Assembly: GCF_050947875.1 (NCBI RefSeq)
Contig: NC_134574.1
Span: forward strand, 107,652,469-107,716,468
Source: Dermacentor variabilis
Taxonomy: Eukaryota; Arthropoda; Arachnida; Ixodida; Ixodidae
Reading direction: 5' to 3'
Length of the DNA: 64,000 bases
The translations under genes were made by a program, and so were the position numbers. The notes beneath the pieces were generated by a model. It was not told where the DNA came from and did no database searches. It was given only the letters and a program-made list of their open reading frames with translations. Numbering within the stretch: position 1 is the first letter of the stretch; each line of letters starts with the position of its first letter. Below are positions 23,135-34,670 of this stretch, in pieces.

Positions 23135-24010
23135 GATAACCGGAGTCGGCTGGCAGGCATACAGCAAAGCCCCTTGGACCTGCTCCTGTATAACCTCTTG
23201 GATTGTCGGAGTCAGATAGCGCGTAGGCGCTTGCATGGCTGGGAAGAACGAAAGCTGACGAGCAACTTCCTTACGCACAAGCTCCTTGATCTGTGGCAGC
23301 AGCACAGTGCGGTCGCCTCCGATGGTCAACGCGGCGAGGGAATCGTCTGTTGACGTCTGCCGCCGAGCTACGCGTTGCTTACGAAGTTCGTCGACGCTCT
23401 GTCACAAGCTGACGAGTTCAGACACGGTGCGCGGGTCCCTAGCCTGCAACATCTGAAAGGCGTCATCTACTGTGCATTTAATGATGGGCTCCATCCTCTC
23501 TTGTTCAGTCACAGAAGGATTCACACGCTTGCACAAATCAATGATACGTTCGATGCAGCTCGTTGAAGTTCTCAGCCTGGTGCTGCGCCCACCCGCGTAG
23601 ACACTGCTCAACAGGAAGCTTGCGCACTTCGGGACGACTGGACACCTCCAGGAAGCTCATCTTGAAAGTAAGCCAAGTGGCGAAGTCATACTCATGGTTT
23701 TGACACCAAGGGCTCATTCACAAAGCTTTTAGTTGGTAAGTGCTCTTTGTCATTGCTCGACCTCCTTCGCTAATGAGATGTCCAGCGTAAGGATTGACTG
23801 GAATCAGCTCTTACCAACAATCGTAGGTTAGTAGCTTTATGCGATTGCGGGCCCAGATGTTTGCGACTCTGTTAGTTAGACCAGGGCGTTGCGTAGATTC
23901 TTAGCGTCGTCCCGCTTGTTGTGCGCGCTCACCCTTTCAAACGACGACAACCAATGTTCTACGTCACGATCATCTGTGCCGCTAAAGAAAGCGTAATCGC
24001 CATGGCGCAG
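23135..24010 (-). pseudogene. gag: Gag N-terminal and middle piece of Gypsy element 4
   Basis: Minus-strand fragments, start side near 24005: FFSGTDDRDVEHWLSSFERV (compare [11 protein letters not shown] in the intact gag), IIDLCKRVNPSVTEQERM, VDDAFQMLQARDPRTV, then LVRKEVARQLSFFPAM. Several stops and a frameshift near 23890 break it. It matches the protein at 25063-26283 segment by segment. Upstream sequence (24010-24120) did not yield a recognisable LTR. Confidence 0.8.
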
Positions 24011-24119
24011 CATACTTCTTTTGTTGTACCCTCAAGACCGAAGTATTAAAGAGGGGAGTGGGTAAAAAAACATACGCAAGTAAATAACAAACGGTAAAAA
24101 ATGGTTAGTTACTACAGGA

Positions 24120-24863
24120 AAATTGATTAGTTAATTGTATCCGGAAGTGACACTCGGAGAATACTCGGAGTACTTGAGAATGTATTCAGAAGTGGTCGGC
24201 GCTTAGATGATAGCCTGTTCGTGCTTACCCAGTGCATAGAAATAGCTAAGACGGAAAATAGACCTCTGTATTTAGCCTTCCTGTTCATAAGCGGTGCATA
24301 AGACAACGTGAACAGGGAACTCCTGTGGAACATATTAAAGGATGAAGGTATAGGTCATGAAGTAATTGATTTTCTACAGGAAATATATCGAGAAAATAAT
24401 GTTGAAATAACATGGGAAGGAATTAAGAGTATGAGAACTGTCGAGGTACACAACGGATTAAGGCAAGGTTGTCCTCTATCACCGCTGCTGTTCATGCTTT
24501 ATATGACAAGTATGGAAAGAACGTTAGAACGAAGAAATCTAGGGTATAATCTGTCGTAGAGATAAGGACAAAAGGTTGTTGAGCAACGGCTACCGGGTTT
24601 AATGTATGCGGACGGTATTGTACTGTTAGCATAGAGCCAGGAAAATTTGCAAACTCTGGTTAATTACTGTAGATACGAAGGATACAGTTTAGGTTTCAGT
24701 TTTAGTGCAGCTAAGTCAGGTGGGATGTTTTTCAACGATACAACTGATCAGGAGCTTACAATACAAGGCCATGAAATACCCCGAGTGGCCGAATACAAAT
24801 ATCTCGGGGTATGGATAAACAAAGGGCAGATGTACAAGGAAAAGCACGAACAGTCTATCATAG
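24120..24863 (+). pseudogene. LINE reverse transcriptase, 5' part (interrupted by Gypsy element 2)
   Basis: Frames include DNVNRELLWNILKDEGIG, then GLRQGCPLSPLLFMLYM, then a box reading YADGIVLL where active enzymes have YADD, then EYKYLGVWINKGQ. Stops lie near 24558 and 24632. The frame open at 24863 continues without loss at 30002 if the Gypsy element and one ATAG copy are ignored, so this LINE was already here when the Gypsy element landed. It was probably already dead, given the changed catalytic box. Confidence 0.85.
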
Positions 24864-24983
24864 TGTGGTGAAGACGAAGACGAAGAAGGCGCTCTTGTGT
24901 CGGCTGTGCGCGTGATCAGCTTTCGTCTACTGCCAGTGCTACTAGACTGGGCCTAGTGCCTCATAATAAATCATCTTATTACA
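24864..24983 (+). repeat. 5' LTR of Gypsy element 2
   Basis: 120 bp from TGTGGTGAAGACGAAG to CATCTTATTACA. Contains AATAAA near its right end. Identical by eye to 29878-29997. Confidence 0.97.
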
Positions 24984-24985
24984 TT

Positions 24986-25003
24986 TGGTGGAAGGTGCTG
25001 CAC
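24986..25003 (+). promoter_or_regulatory. Primer-binding-like site, element 2
   Basis: TGGTGGAAGGTGCTGC begins 2 nt after the LTR. A TGG start is expected for a site pairing with the CCA end of a tRNA. The element at 46373-51606 has TGGTGGAGGTACGTC at the same distance. I did not assign the tRNA. Confidence 0.6.
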
Positions 25004-25062
25004 TCCCCGACCTCACCCTGGAACTTCGCAGCCGAACTTTAACATCTGCTCCAGCCGCTACT

Positions 25063-26283
25063 ATGAACGACGCTCCCAACAATCCGCTTGGCGCATCTGC
25101 CGTTCCTGTCATGTGCGGCGCCGTGCAACGGCAGCGGGACCCTCCTGTTTATAGCGGATCAGGTGAGACTGACGTAGAAGATTGGCTCTCTACCTACGAG
25201 CGCGTCAGTGAACACAACAAGTGGGATGACCCGACGAAGCTCCGTAGCGTCATCTTCTATCTTGCTGACGTTGCGAACCTCTGGTTCCACAATCACGAAC
25301 GGGAACTCCAAACTTGGTCCGCTTTCAAAACTGCATTCGCGGAAGTCTTCGGTCGCCCAGCCTTGCGAAAACTCCGTGCTGAACAACGCCTCCGCCAGCG
25401 CGCTCAACAGCCCGGCGAGACTTATACTAGTTACATAGAGGATGTCGTTGATATTTGCGCCCGCGTCGATTCCACCATGCCTGAAGAGGACAAGGTGAAG
25501 CACATCCTCAAGGGCATCGAGGACGACGCATTTCAAATGCTCCTGGCGCGGAACCCTACTTCTGTCGCAGCTGTCGTCACTCTTTGCCAGAGCTTCGATG
25601 AGCTGCGTCGACAGAGGGTCCTTGCGCGCAGCGCTCTCGCACCTGGCGACTCTCTCTCGGGCCTCACGCTTCGCTCACACACCACGCCAGCAGCATCGCT
25701 CTCTGTTGAGATTAAGGATTTCATTCGTGAGGAGGTGGCGCGCCAATTGTCTATGCTGCCTCTCAACGATGGACCTCCCCAGCCTGACACATCTTTGGCT
25801 GCTCCCATTAGGCGGGCCATTCGCGAGGAACTTGCTGGGTCTTTACCTTTCGCCCAACCCTGCCCTCCCGTGGCTGCACCTCTGACCTATGCCGAAGTCG
25901 CCGCGCGACCTGCGCCGCCGACGTTCTCGTTTCCGGCGCCAATGCGACTTCAAGCTGCACCTCCTCCCGCGTCGCCTGCCGTTCCATCTCGACGCCCAGT
26001 TCAGACCCCTTGGCGCACACGCGACAACCGACCCATATGCTTCGCTTGCGGTGTCGCCGGCCACGTTGCGCGCTTCTGCCATCGTCGTATGCCAGCTGCT
26101 AACGCTACTGTCGCACCACCTGGATATGCCTATTCCCACGATATCACCGGGCATGCGATGCTTCCCGACCACGAGTTTTCGCCGCCTCCTCGACGCCCTG
26201 TCGGCACCCATCGTTCGCCATCACCACGTCGTCGCTCACTTTCCCCCTTACGTCGCCGCCAGTCACCTAGCGAGGGAAACTAG
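25063..26283 (+). CDS. gag: Gag of Gypsy element 2 (capsid/nucleocapsid)
   Basis: 406 residues from the ATG at 25063 to TAG at 26281-26283. The frame is open a little further upstream to the LTR but without an ATG, so 25063 is the likely start. Order: short N-terminus, capsid-like region with [31 protein letters not shown] and [13 protein letters not shown], proline-rich linker, then one CCHC knuckle [14 protein letters not shown] at about residues 326-339, and a basic arginine/serine tail. It would assemble particles and bind the element RNA. Its last codons, GGA AAC before TAG, are part of the slippery site that gives access to pol. Confidence 0.95.
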   Translation: MNDAPNNPLGASAVPVMCGAVQRQRDPPVYSGSGETDVEDWLSTYERVSEHNKWDDPTKLRSVIFYLADVANLWFHNHERELQTWSAFKTAFAEVFGRPALRKLRAEQRLRQRAQQPGETYTSYIEDVVDICARVDSTMPEEDKVKHILKGIEDDAFQMLLARNPTSVAAVVTLCQSFDELRRQRVLARSALAPGDSLSGLTLRSHTTPAASLSVEIKDFIREEVARQLSMLPLNDGPPQPDTSLAAPIRRAIREELAGSLPFAQPCPPVAAPLTYAEVAARPAPPTFSFPAPMRLQAAPPPASPAVPSRRPVQTPWRTRDNRPICFACGVAGHVARFCHRRMPAANATVAPPGYAYSHDITGHAMLPDHEFSPPPRRPVGTHRSPSPRRRSLSPLRRRQSPSEGN

Positions 26284-29200
26284 TTGCTGCAGTTCCGCAG
26301 GCACGAACTGCAAGCTTCGCGACTTCTACAAGGCCTGCACAGTCGCCACGCAATTTATTGGACGTTTTGGTCGAAGGAACCGCCGCAATTGCGCTTATTG
26401 ATACTGGGGCTGCAGTTTCTGTTATCGACGAAAAGCTTTGTCGCAGCCTCCATAAGGTCACAATGCCGTTGTCTGGTATGCTTCTAAGCACCGCGACTGC
26501 GCAGCATATAGCCCCGATCGATCAATGTACTGCAAGGGTGGTCATCGACGGCATTGTCTATGTTGTTGAATTTCTCGTGTTGTCATCATGTTCGCATGAC
26601 ATTATTCTCGGCTGGGACTTCTTGTCTCACCATCGTGCCATCATCGACTGTGCCCGGGCCGAAGTAGCGCTTTTCCCGCTTGCCGATGCCCCGCTGCCTG
26701 ACCCCTCTGAACAAACAGCCTCCAAGCTCACTATTGTGTCCGATACGGACATACCACCCGGCATGTGTGTGCTTGTGCCCGTCTCTTGCTCTACCGCGCC
26801 AGACGCTACAGTACTTTTTACACCATCGCCGATTTTTCTACGTCGCAAGGCCCTACCTCTCCCATTTGCCGTACTCACCACTGAGTCTGGATTATCCTCA
26901 ATGCTTGTGTGTAACCCGTCTCACTACCATGTGACGTTACTGCGCGGCGAATCACTCGGTCGTGTTCAGCCCCTTGACCCGCTTCACATTCTCGATGTTT
27001 CCGACGACACGGCCTGTTATGAACTCGACGCCCTCACTTCTCCCCTGCCGTGCACATCATCATCATCATTGTCGTCGTCAGACGTTCTTGAATCTGTCGT
27101 AGACGCCGATCTGCCGCCTCCATATCGCCAACAAGTCTTCGCGCTTCTTCAGAATTTTCGCTCGTCGTTTGACTGTGACCAACTATCTCTGGGGCGTACG
27201 GCAACCGTCACTCACGGCGTCCACACTGGTTCCCATCCTCCTTTACGCCAGCGACCATACCGCGTGTCGGCAGCCGAGCGACAGATCATCAACGAGCAGG
27301 TCGACGACATGCTACACCGTGGCGTCATTCGCCCTTCCCACAGTCCTTGGGCGTCTCCTGTAGTATTAGTACGCAAGAAGGACGGGTCAATACGCTTCTG
27401 TGTGGATTACCGTCGACTCAATAAGATCACTCGTAAAGATGTCTATCCGCTGCCTCGGATAGATGACGCCCTCGACTCCTTGCAAGGCGCGGAGTACTTC
27501 TCATCTTTGGATCTTCGCTCCGGCTATTGGCAAGTGCCGATGGCAGATGATGACTGTGAGAAGACAGCTTTCATCACGCCCGATGGCTTGTACGAATTTA
27601 CCGTAATGCCATTCGGCCTCTGCAACGCGCCCGCTACTTTCGAGCGTATGATGGACACCATCCTTCGCAACTACAAGTGGAAAACATGTCTGTGCTACCT
27701 TGATGATATCGTGGTGTTTTCGCCAGATTTCCCGACGCACCTCGTTCGCTTGCATGAGATACTGACCTGCCTCACCTCTGCTGGCCTCCAACTTAACATC
27801 AAAAAGTGCCGTTTTGCTGCTCGCAAGTTAACAATAGTGGGTCACGTTGTATCGAAGGACGGCGTGCTTCCTGACCCAGCCAAGCTTCGCGCGGTCGCAG
27901 AGTTTCCGACGCCCACTACTCTTAAGGCGCTCCGCAGCTTTATAGGGCTCTGCTCTTACTTTCGGCGTTTTGTGCGCAATTTCGCGACTATCATCGCACC
28001 ACTGACCAATTTGCTTACCGCTACCAACGGCATCTCCGCGTGGTCAACTTCCTGTGACGAAGCCTTCCAGCAACTACGTCGCCTACTTACTTCGCCACCG
28101 ATTCTTCGACACTACGATCCCACAGCGCCTACAGAGGTACATACGGACGCCAGCGGTATCGGACTTGGTGCAGTCCTCGCACAACGGAAAGACGGCTATG
28201 ACGAGTACGTCGTCGCGTATGCGAGCCGCACTTTAAAGAAGGCAGAAGCCAACTACTCAGTAACAGAAAAGGAGTGCTTGGCCATTATTTGGGCGCTCGT
28301 CAAATTTCGTCCATACCTATATGGTCGCCCTTTTGACATTGTCACCGACCACCATTCACTTTGCTGGCTGTCCTCGTTGAAGGATCCGTCAGGTCGCCTA
28401 GGGCGATGGGCACTCCGCTTACAAGAATATGATATCCGCGTTGTCTACCGATCGGGCAGAAAGCACTCTGACGCCGATGCGCTTTCCCGATCGCCGCTAC
28501 CTTGTGATGTGGCTTCAGTGTCTCCGCTCTTCGCATCCATGTCAGCCTTCAACGTCGCTGATATGCCGGACGAGCAGCGTAAGGATCCCCTGCTTTCAAC
28601 TATGCTGAATTTCCTCCACGACCCATCCGCCACACCCTCTTCTCGAACACTTCGTCGCCAAGCCGCTCACTTTACTGTCCGCGACAACGTTCTTTACCGC
28701 AGAAATTATTTGCCTGATGGTCACAAATGGCTCCTGGTGATACCACGACACATGCGTTCTGACATATGCGCTTATTTTCATGCTGCTCCTCATAATGGTC
28801 ACGCCGGTGTTCTGAAAACGTATACTCGGCTACGGCAGCGTTTCTACTGGCACGGCATGTATCACTTCGTGCGCCAGTACGTACGCGCTTGCACGGCGTG
28901 CCAACGGCGTAAAATTCCACAGCGCCCTCCTGGTGAGCTACAGCCGCTGCCCTGCCCGGCTCGGCCCTTCGATCGCGTCGGCATAGACCTATACGGGCCA
29001 CTTCCCTGCAGTTCCTCGGGTAACCGATGGATAATTGTAGGTGTCGACCACCTGACGCGCTACGCCGAGACTGCCGCACTCCCGGCAGCCTCTGCGCGCG
29101 AAGTTGCGTTCTTCATCTTGCGGAACTTCGTTCTTCGACATGGCGCACCACGCGAACTGCTCAGCGACAGGGGACGTGTCTTCTTGTCCGAAGTCGTCCA

Positions 29201-29840
29201 AGCCCTTCTCGCTGCATGCAGCATCGTTCACCGCAAGTCTACAGCCTACCACCCGCAAACGAACGGCTTGACAGAGAGGTTCAACCGCACATTCGGTGAC
29301 ATGTTGACTATGTACGTCGCCTCGGATCACAGTAACTGGGACACTGTTTTGCCTTTCGTCACGTATGCCTATAATACGGCCACACAAGCTACCACTGGCT
29401 TTTCGCCCTTTTTTCTGCTGTATGGACGAGAGCCCTCGTGTACTATGAACACAATGCTCCCATACCGACCCGACGCTTCCGAATGCACGACTGTGTCTGA
29501 AGCCGCCAAATACGCCGAGGACTGTAGGCAGCTCGCGCGAACCCTTACGACCGCTGCTCAAGGTCGTCAAAAGCTGCGGTGTGACAGTGACGCGCTTACA
29601 CCAGTTTTCCCGACTGGTTCCCTTGTTTGGTTGTGGGTCCCGCCTCACAGCCCTGGCCTTTCGACCAAACTCCTTGCACGCTATGATGGCCCCTACCGCG
29701 TCATAGACCGTACCTCCGCTGTCACCTATGTTGTGGAACCTGTGACACCTTCACCCGACCATAGGCATCGCGGGCGTGACACGGTTCATGTCAACCGCCT
29801 TAAGCCGTACTATGACCCCCTCATCCTACCTACGCCGTAA
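26271..29840 (+). CDS. pol: Pol of Gypsy element 2 (protease, RT, RNase H, integrase)
   Basis: Open in the -1 frame from 26271 to TAA at 29838-29840; it has no AUG at its start and is reached by frameshift. Protease with LIDTGAAVS (DTG at 26400-26408). Reverse transcriptase with [11 protein letters not shown] and CYLDDIVVF (YLDD at 27696-27707). RNase H with [36 protein letters not shown] and DADALSR. Integrase with an HHCC finger (ending CTACQRRK), then catalytic D at 28986, D at 29166 and E at 29274; the last two are 35 residues apart, as in the DD35E class. A GPY motif (RYDGPYRV) lies near the C-terminus. No chromodomain or env is seen. All catalytic residues I can check are intact. Confidence 0.97.
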   Translation, partial: RGKLVAAVPQARTASFATSTRPAQSPRNLLDVLVEGTAAIALIDTGAAVSVIDEKLCRSLHKVTMPLSGMLLSTATAQHIAPIDQCTARVVIDGIVYVVEFLVLSSCSHDIILGWDFLSHHRAIIDCARAEVALFPLADAPLPDPSEQTASKLTIVSDTDIPPGMCVLVPVSCSTAPDATVLFTPSPIFLRRKALPLPFAVLTTESGLSSMLVCNPSHYHVTLLRGESLGRVQPLDPLHILDVSDDTACYELDALTSPLPCTSSSSLSSSDVLESVVDADLPPPYRQQVFALLQNFRSSFDCDQLSLGRTATVTHGVHTGSHPPLRQRPYRVSAAERQIINEQVDDMLHRGVIRPSHSPWASPVVLVRKKDGSIRFCVDYRRLNKITRKDVYPLPRIDDALDSLQGAEYFSSLDLRSGYWQVPMADDDCEKTAFITPDGLYEFTVMPFGLCNAPATFERMMDTILRNYKWKTCLCYLDDIVVFSPDFPTHLVRLHEILTCLTSAGLQLNIKKCRFAARKLTIVGHVVSKDGVLPDPAKLRAVAEFPTPTTLKALRSFIGLCSYFRRFVRNFATIIAPLTNLLTATNGISAWSTSCDEAFQQLRRLLTSPPILRHYDPTAPTEVHTDASGIGLGAVLAQRKDGYDEYVVAYASRTLKKAEANYSVTEKECLAIIWALVKFRPYLYGRPFDIVTDHHSLCWLSSLKDPSGRLGRWALRLQEYDIRVVYRSGRKHSDADALSRSPLPCDVASVSPLFASMSAFNVADMPDEQRKDPLLSTMLNFLHDPSATPSSRTLRRQAAHFTVRDNVLYRRNYLPDGHKWLLVIPRHMRSDICAYFHAAPHNGHAGVLKTYTRLRQRFYWHGMYHFVRQYVRACTACQRRKIPQRPPGELQPLPCPARPFDRVGIDLYGPLPCSSSGNRWIIVGVDHLTRYAETAALPAASAREVAFFILRNFVLRHGAPRELLSDRGRVFLSEVVQALLAACSIVHRKSTAYHPQTNGLTERFNRTFGDMLTMYVASDHSNWDTVLPFVTYAYNTATQATTGFSPFFLLYGREPSCTMNTMLPYRPDASECTTVSEAAKYAEDCRQLARTLTTAAQGRQKLRCDSDALTPVFPTGSLVWLWVPPHSPGLSTKLLARYDGPYRVIDRTSAVTYVVEPVTPSPDHRHRGRDTVHVNRLKPYYDPLILPTP
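26274..26338 (+). promoter_or_regulatory. -1 ribosomal frameshift signal between gag and pol, element 2
   Basis: Heptamer GGGAAAC at 26274-26280, in gag phase G GGA AAC, is the X XXY YYZ type, and the gag stop TAG follows at once. After a 7-nt spacer comes stem 1, TGCAGTTC (26288-26295) with GAACTGCA (26305-26312), 8 perfect pairs. The 9-nt loop contains GCAGGC (26297-26302), which pairs with GCCTGC at 26333-26338, giving an H-type pseudoknot with a 20-nt last loop. Slipping back one base enters the pol frame, which is open from 26271. Confidence 0.85.
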
Positions 29841-29861
29841 GTCGCCAGGATGGCTCCTCTG

Positions 29862-29877
29862 CTCTCCCGGGGGCCAT
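29862..29877 (+). promoter_or_regulatory. Polypurine-like tract before the 3' LTR, element 2
   Basis: CCCGGGGGCCAT directly precedes the 3' LTR; only the G run is purine, so this is a weak match to the plus-strand primer site expected here. Confidence 0.35.
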
Positions 29878-29997
29878 TGTGGTGAAGACGAAGACGAAGA
29901 AGGCGCTCTTGTGTCGGCTGTGCGCGTGATCAGCTTTCGTCTACTGCCAGTGCTACTAGACTGGGCCTAGTGCCTCATAATAAATCATCTTATTACA
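29878..29997 (+). repeat. 3' LTR of Gypsy element 2
   Basis: Identical by eye to the 5' LTR over 120 bp. Followed by the ATAG target-site copy and then LINE sequence. Confidence 0.97.
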
Positions 29998-31019
29998 ATA
30001 GGAAAAGGGCAAAGAGATGCCGGGATAATGAAGCATAGGGCATTGGGGAGGTACAACAGGTATGAGGTACTGAGAGGTATTTGGAAGGGCGTAATGGTGC
30101 CGGGGCTTACTTTCGGGAATGCGGTCCTTTGTTTAAGGGCAGAGGTTCAGTCGAGACTAGAAGTAAATCAGAGAGCTGTGGGAAGATTAGCACTAGGTAC
30201 CCATGGGAAAACCACGGACGAAGCAGTACAGGGGGATATGGGCTGGGCATCGTTCGAAGCACGGGAAGCTCAGAGTAAAATCCTATACGAAAAACATCTG
30301 AGGAAATTGGACGATAAGAGGTGGGCAGCTAAGGTATTTAAATACCTATAGAGAAAGAGCGTTGACTCACAATGGCGGAAAAACTAGGAAGCTAACCAGT
30401 AAGTATGCCAGACACGAGGACGAAGAAAGACAGGGCATGAAACAACAGGTTAAAAACGCAGAGGGTAAAAATTGGATAAATTCAATGGAAAAGAAGCATA
30501 GTGTTGAACTATATCGAGACTGGAAATAGCAGATCAGGAAGGAAGTGTCTTATGATAACTCAAGAGGCAGTGCCCTTCTCTTTGAAGCGAAGTCAGGATG
30601 TCTTAGAACGCGTAGCTATAAAAAGAAATTTAACGAAGAAGAAAACACATTTACTGTGTGTGGTAAATTTGTAGAAACAATAGAACACCTCATACTAAAA
30701 TGTGATGGTGTCAATCCCGGAGCCGATGCGGCCACAGTCACGCTTCCTGAGGCCATAGGGTTTAAATATAATGATAATCATGTAAATAAATATGCAGTGG
30801 AAATTAGCAAAAGGCAATTGGAGGATTGGTGGCTCAAAAGCAGAAAGGTGACGTAAGGTTAAAAGGGTAGGAAGACGTCCTTAAAGAAACTCGAGAATTT
30901 TAGTAGCAGACAGCACAGGTAAATAAAGATAAAAGGCAAAATAAAAAGCTGAGCATGGTGGCAACTGCCATTACACCGTTTCAAAGGGGACGCTCCTACC
31001 TTCCATCCATCCATCCATG
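29998..31019 (+). pseudogene. LINE ORF2, C-terminal part and 3' tail
   Basis: Continues the LINE at 24120-24863 in the same frame after the ATAG copy: IMKHRALGRYNRYEVLRGIW, GLTFGNAVLCLR, GDMGWASFEAREAQ. A TAG stop occurs near 30351. A later frame has VCGKFVETIEHLILKCDGV, a Cys/His pattern typical of LINE C-termini, and KRQLEDWW. The 3' end is a (CCAT)n tail at 31003-31018 after GTTTCAAAGGGGACGC. Frames are broken, so the element is dead. I did not assign a clade. Confidence 0.8.
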
Positions 31020-31435
31020 CCGCCGCTCAGAACGTTGCTGAAACATACGCCCCCAGCCCGGCTTGCGCTGCTCACGTTGGTTGTCGAGTTGCATATCGCA
31101 CTATAATTTATTTAGTTTGTCCAGTATGTTAACGAAACACTGCTCAGGTGCTTATAACGTAAATATTTATTGTGATACAAGCGATACGATTGCGTGACAT
31201 AGCCGCCGCGTTAGTAGCGAGCAGTTTCGTCTGTTCGTTCAGGTATTCCGATGTCGACTAGCTACTAGCTAAATAAATCGATTGTCACTCACTGTGCTCG
31301 GCATAAACGTAAAGCGTAATAGCCAGAAACTGTACTTGTCTTCGATATTGTGATTTGCCCTGCTTTTTCAAAAGCTTTCGTTCCCACGGCCCAAATTTTC
31401 TCACAAGTCAACCCCATGGGACATTTAACAATTAA
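31020..31435. other. Spacer without recognised features
   Basis: Sequence between the LINE tail and the P-type transposase relic. Nothing recognised. Confidence 0.5.
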
Positions 31436-34296
31436 AGATTTATTTGCAGTAGCTACCTAAACATGTCAAGAATGCAGCAGTTCACATGGCATGCTACAGT
31501 TTTAGAAGCTTCCCTGACAATAGCTTCTTTGCATATAATTTGGCAACTGAATTCTTATCTTTAATATTAAAAGCGTGGCTAGACACCAGTGGTTTGATGA
31601 ACCTACGGCACAAGAGTTCAAGGAACATCTTCCTGTGGCCAGGCTCTTCGTTCTTGCACGTGAAGACGAGGACGTCCACAAGCCCATCAACAGCATGTTC
31701 TACACTGGTTTCGAGCGGTTTGGAAATGAACTTCCTGTGAAACAACATTATGTCGACAAACCGCTTGATACCTATCAAGACGGACATCGACTCTTTGGTT
31801 GGATATTTCAGTCCACCACGGTCTTGGTACGCAATCAGCCCATCAACAGGGGCATTGGCCCTTGGTTTTTCCACAAGTTAAATACAACTCTTACAGCTCA
31901 GCCTTTCTGGCAAGGCTCTGGCTAGATATCCACCAATGAGGGCAATACTAGCCACTTCGGGGTTGGGGAGCCCTGGTGTAGTACACAGGTCCCGCAATCT
32001 ATTCTTTGCTGCTGATGGGAAAAAACCTTGCTTGTACAGCTGCGTTTCTGGGTGTCTCCATTGGAAACTGCTGCATCAGTACGGAATGAGGTTGAGCTGT
32101 TCACATTGCTTCGAACTGATGCAGGTACATTACCAGTCTAACATCTCCTCAAGTCCGCAGAGTACATTCTTCACGTCCATGGCATCCTTGCAACCTGCTG
32201 TCCTTCGAGGCAACCCGAACAGTGCCTCAATCGGATCACTTGAGAACTTTCGAGTCAAAACAAATATGAACTTCTTTTCCCTCAGAAGAAAACGAACGCA
32301 TGCTACATTCGATGGTGTCGTCAGGACCAGTGCTCGGTATGTCTCACTGGTAAAGAAATTGTCAGGGCGGCTCTTCTTTCTCAGCCTTTCAATATAGTGA
32401 AGGAAATCGGCCTCCAGCCACTGCAACCTCATGTCGTCAACGTCACTGAAATGCCGGCTATCAGGGTCATTCCTGTGGACGTGCTGCTCTGTGTTGCCGA
32501 CATCCATCAGCACAAACCACTTATGCATCGTGACATAAATTCAACAGTTGGGCCCACTGACCTGAACTCCAAGTCACAGGTTTGACCAGCCTGGTCTTTT
32601 AAATACTGGAGTGCAGCAGTAACTGGTGCAGAGAAGATTTGCACTGTGTGCCTCACTCATCTTCTCAATATTTGATAGATATAGATGTTTCCGTGTTAAA
32701 TATCGTATTGGCTTCACAGTTGAGCCTCGCTGCATTCTGTACAGTTCTTTCAAAGGGGCTGACGAAATTTGCTTCTTACCACCTATGTCCTTTGCAAGGA
32801 ATTGTGATCTGACATTCTTAATTATGTGCGATTGGTCAAAAGCAAGATAGAGGAGCCTTGAAGGATCCGCTGGATGTGTAGCGGACACTTGAGCTGTTCC
32901 CTTGCTTAATATGTCCATGGCAGCGACGTTTGTCTTGTGGTTATCAGTGACAAGACGAACTATTTCAAAACCGAGTTCTTCTGTCTTCTGGACAACGTGA
33001 CAAATGGTCTGCGCGAGCTCGGCTCCTGTGCAGGCTTTAGTAAAAAAGTACCCGACAGGTATCTTAGAACTTTTCGACAGGTCACAAAGCAAAGAAACAA
33101 AGCAATCAAGTTGCTAACTGGTCGCTGTCACTTGGTATCAGATGCTCCAGATCAATGCTTATATTGACGTCACGAATAAAGTCATCTCTTTGTTTACTAT
33201 ATTCAAGCGTTTGCTTGATGTTCATTACGTCTACTACCAAACTGCACACTTTTGACTGTGATTTTGTAAGGCCATGAAGCTCTGTTTTGAGCCTGCAGCG
33301 AACCAGAGGGCTGAAGCCAATTTCCCCAGTTGCCGATCCAATATACTTTTGCAGAGTGTTTCTACATGGTAAACGCAGAAGATGTTCAGTCCGCACATAC
33401 TCATAGTTCTTGGTCGAGAAATTCCTCAGGATCACGCAGTACCTCACGGTAGTTTCAGACCACGTTGGTCTTTTCCTACCGTAATTGATGACTTGGTCCA
33501 CAATGAATACAGCCTTTGCCTTGTTTTGGTGCGCATTGGCTACAGCGTCTACAAAGGCACGCACATTGCAGTCCTCCTTCAGCTTTCAAAGTTCTTCTTT
33601 GTAACTTTCAACTGTCTGTTTCAATCTGGCGATCTGTAGCCGAAGGGCTTTCTCTTTGGCTCGCTGTTTTCGGCAACCTACGAAACTGCTTGAACTTGCG
33701 GCCCTTTCCGTGTGAGTTGAAAATATTCGCTTCGCAAACGCCGCTGTTCTGTATTAACGCTTCGGTACACACCACCGCCGCTACAGCGCATACTGTGCCA
33801 CTCAGTGGAAGAGATCCATTTGAGCATGCTGGCCTGTTAGTTGGCGCGAACGCCGAACGCGCAACTACAGACGTCGCGACGCCAGGGCAGCCAGGTTCTT
33901 CATTCTCGTCGAAGGTAGTAGCAGTTACTGCTTTCCCTTTTTTGCTAGCCTTCTCCTGGCCGCAGTAGGGTGCACAGCGCGCTTTGGACTACTTGCATCA
34001 CAACGTACCTTGGCAAGTGCAGGCTTCATGTATGAGGGGTAGCACGTGAAATCGCTGGGCACCGCTCCCTTGTTTAATTGTCGGATTTTAGTATTCTCCC
34101 GAAAGTCCGAGGCAACGAAGTGCTTACTGCACACGACGGAGTAATTAAATGTTGTATTCGGCTCCCAGTTCTTTCGTGAGATCGCCTTTAGCCCTCGTTG
34201 GCGCAACTCGAGGTCGGCAGGAATCTCGTGGAATGATACTCCGGCGTCCATCTTCTTTGCACTTCATGTGCACACAGGCACACAGCAGTACCTCAT
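31436..34296 (-). pseudogene. P element-type (THAP9-like) transposase pseudogene
   Basis: Minus strand. From ATG at 34296 the frame reads MRYCCVPVCT, then a TGA at 34264-34266, then VSFHEIP, KAISRKNW, VVCSKHF and AVPSDF, which together give a THAP C2CH zinc finger. Further on: LVVDVMNIKQTLEY (the usual DEM box is changed to DVM), IVRLVTDNHKTNVAAMD, LAFDQSHIIKNVRSQFL, ADFLHYIERLRKKS, DPIEALFGLPRR and VEHAVDGLVDVLV, all in the order of P/THAP9 transposases. Frames break near 33900, 33100, 32570 and 31900. AATAAA lies on the minus strand at about 31439-31444. I did not find terminal inverted repeats. A domesticated host gene is unlikely because of the stops. Confidence 0.85.
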
Positions 34297-34670
34297 GCTG
34301 AACACTGTCCGTACACAAAACAGAAGCAAATCAAACTTCAGGGCATCTTCCTACGCAAGTCTACACTAGCGAACAAAAGATTCCTGCCCGTGCACGGCCG
34401 AGACAGACGGAACACTATAGAGTCAGCCGGCAGCGCCGCGAGCGGAAAGCGCTGGCATATCAGAAAGAGCGACCGGAAAGGCTGTGATTGAGCAGGAAGG
34501 GCTCTTTTGACAGGCATAGTTAAATAAAGGAGGCGTTGGCCTAGACGAACCAAGCTGAGCGCTGTGCCACCAGGTGGCTGTACCGTGCAGGGCGTAGATA
34601 ATAGCGCCTCCACTCAACCGATAATAGGACCGGTCGGCTTGCAGTCTGCAATACCGGAAACGCTAAAGAA
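34297..34670. other. Spacer upstream of the tandem duplication
   Basis: No feature recognised; short frames only. Confidence 0.45.

Larger units (their letters stand above)
24864..29997 (+). mobile_element. Intact Ty3/Gypsy LTR retrotransposon (element 2)
   Basis: 5134 bp with 120-bp LTRs (24864-24983 and 29878-29997) that I read as identical, starting TG and ending CA. Flanked by the 4-bp duplication ATAG (24860-24863 and 29998-30001). It has full-length gag and pol open frames linked by a -1 frameshift signal, a primer-binding-like site and no env. Identical LTRs and open frames argue for a recent, possibly still mobile insertion. It lies in sense orientation in intron 2 of the host gene and within an older LINE. 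Confidence 0.97.

Noticed and set aside
24985..25062. Upstream extension of the gag frame in element 2 to the LTR
   Set aside because: The extension starts at TTG in the primer-binding region, not at ATG. The first ATG at 25063 gives an N-terminus comparable to the gag in element 3.
33925..34251. THAP protein starting at the ATG at 34251 as a domesticated host gene
   Set aside because: This start would omit the first two zinc-binding cysteines, which lie upstream in the same frame beyond a TGA. The rest of a P-type transposase follows in broken frames, so a pseudogene is the simpler reading.
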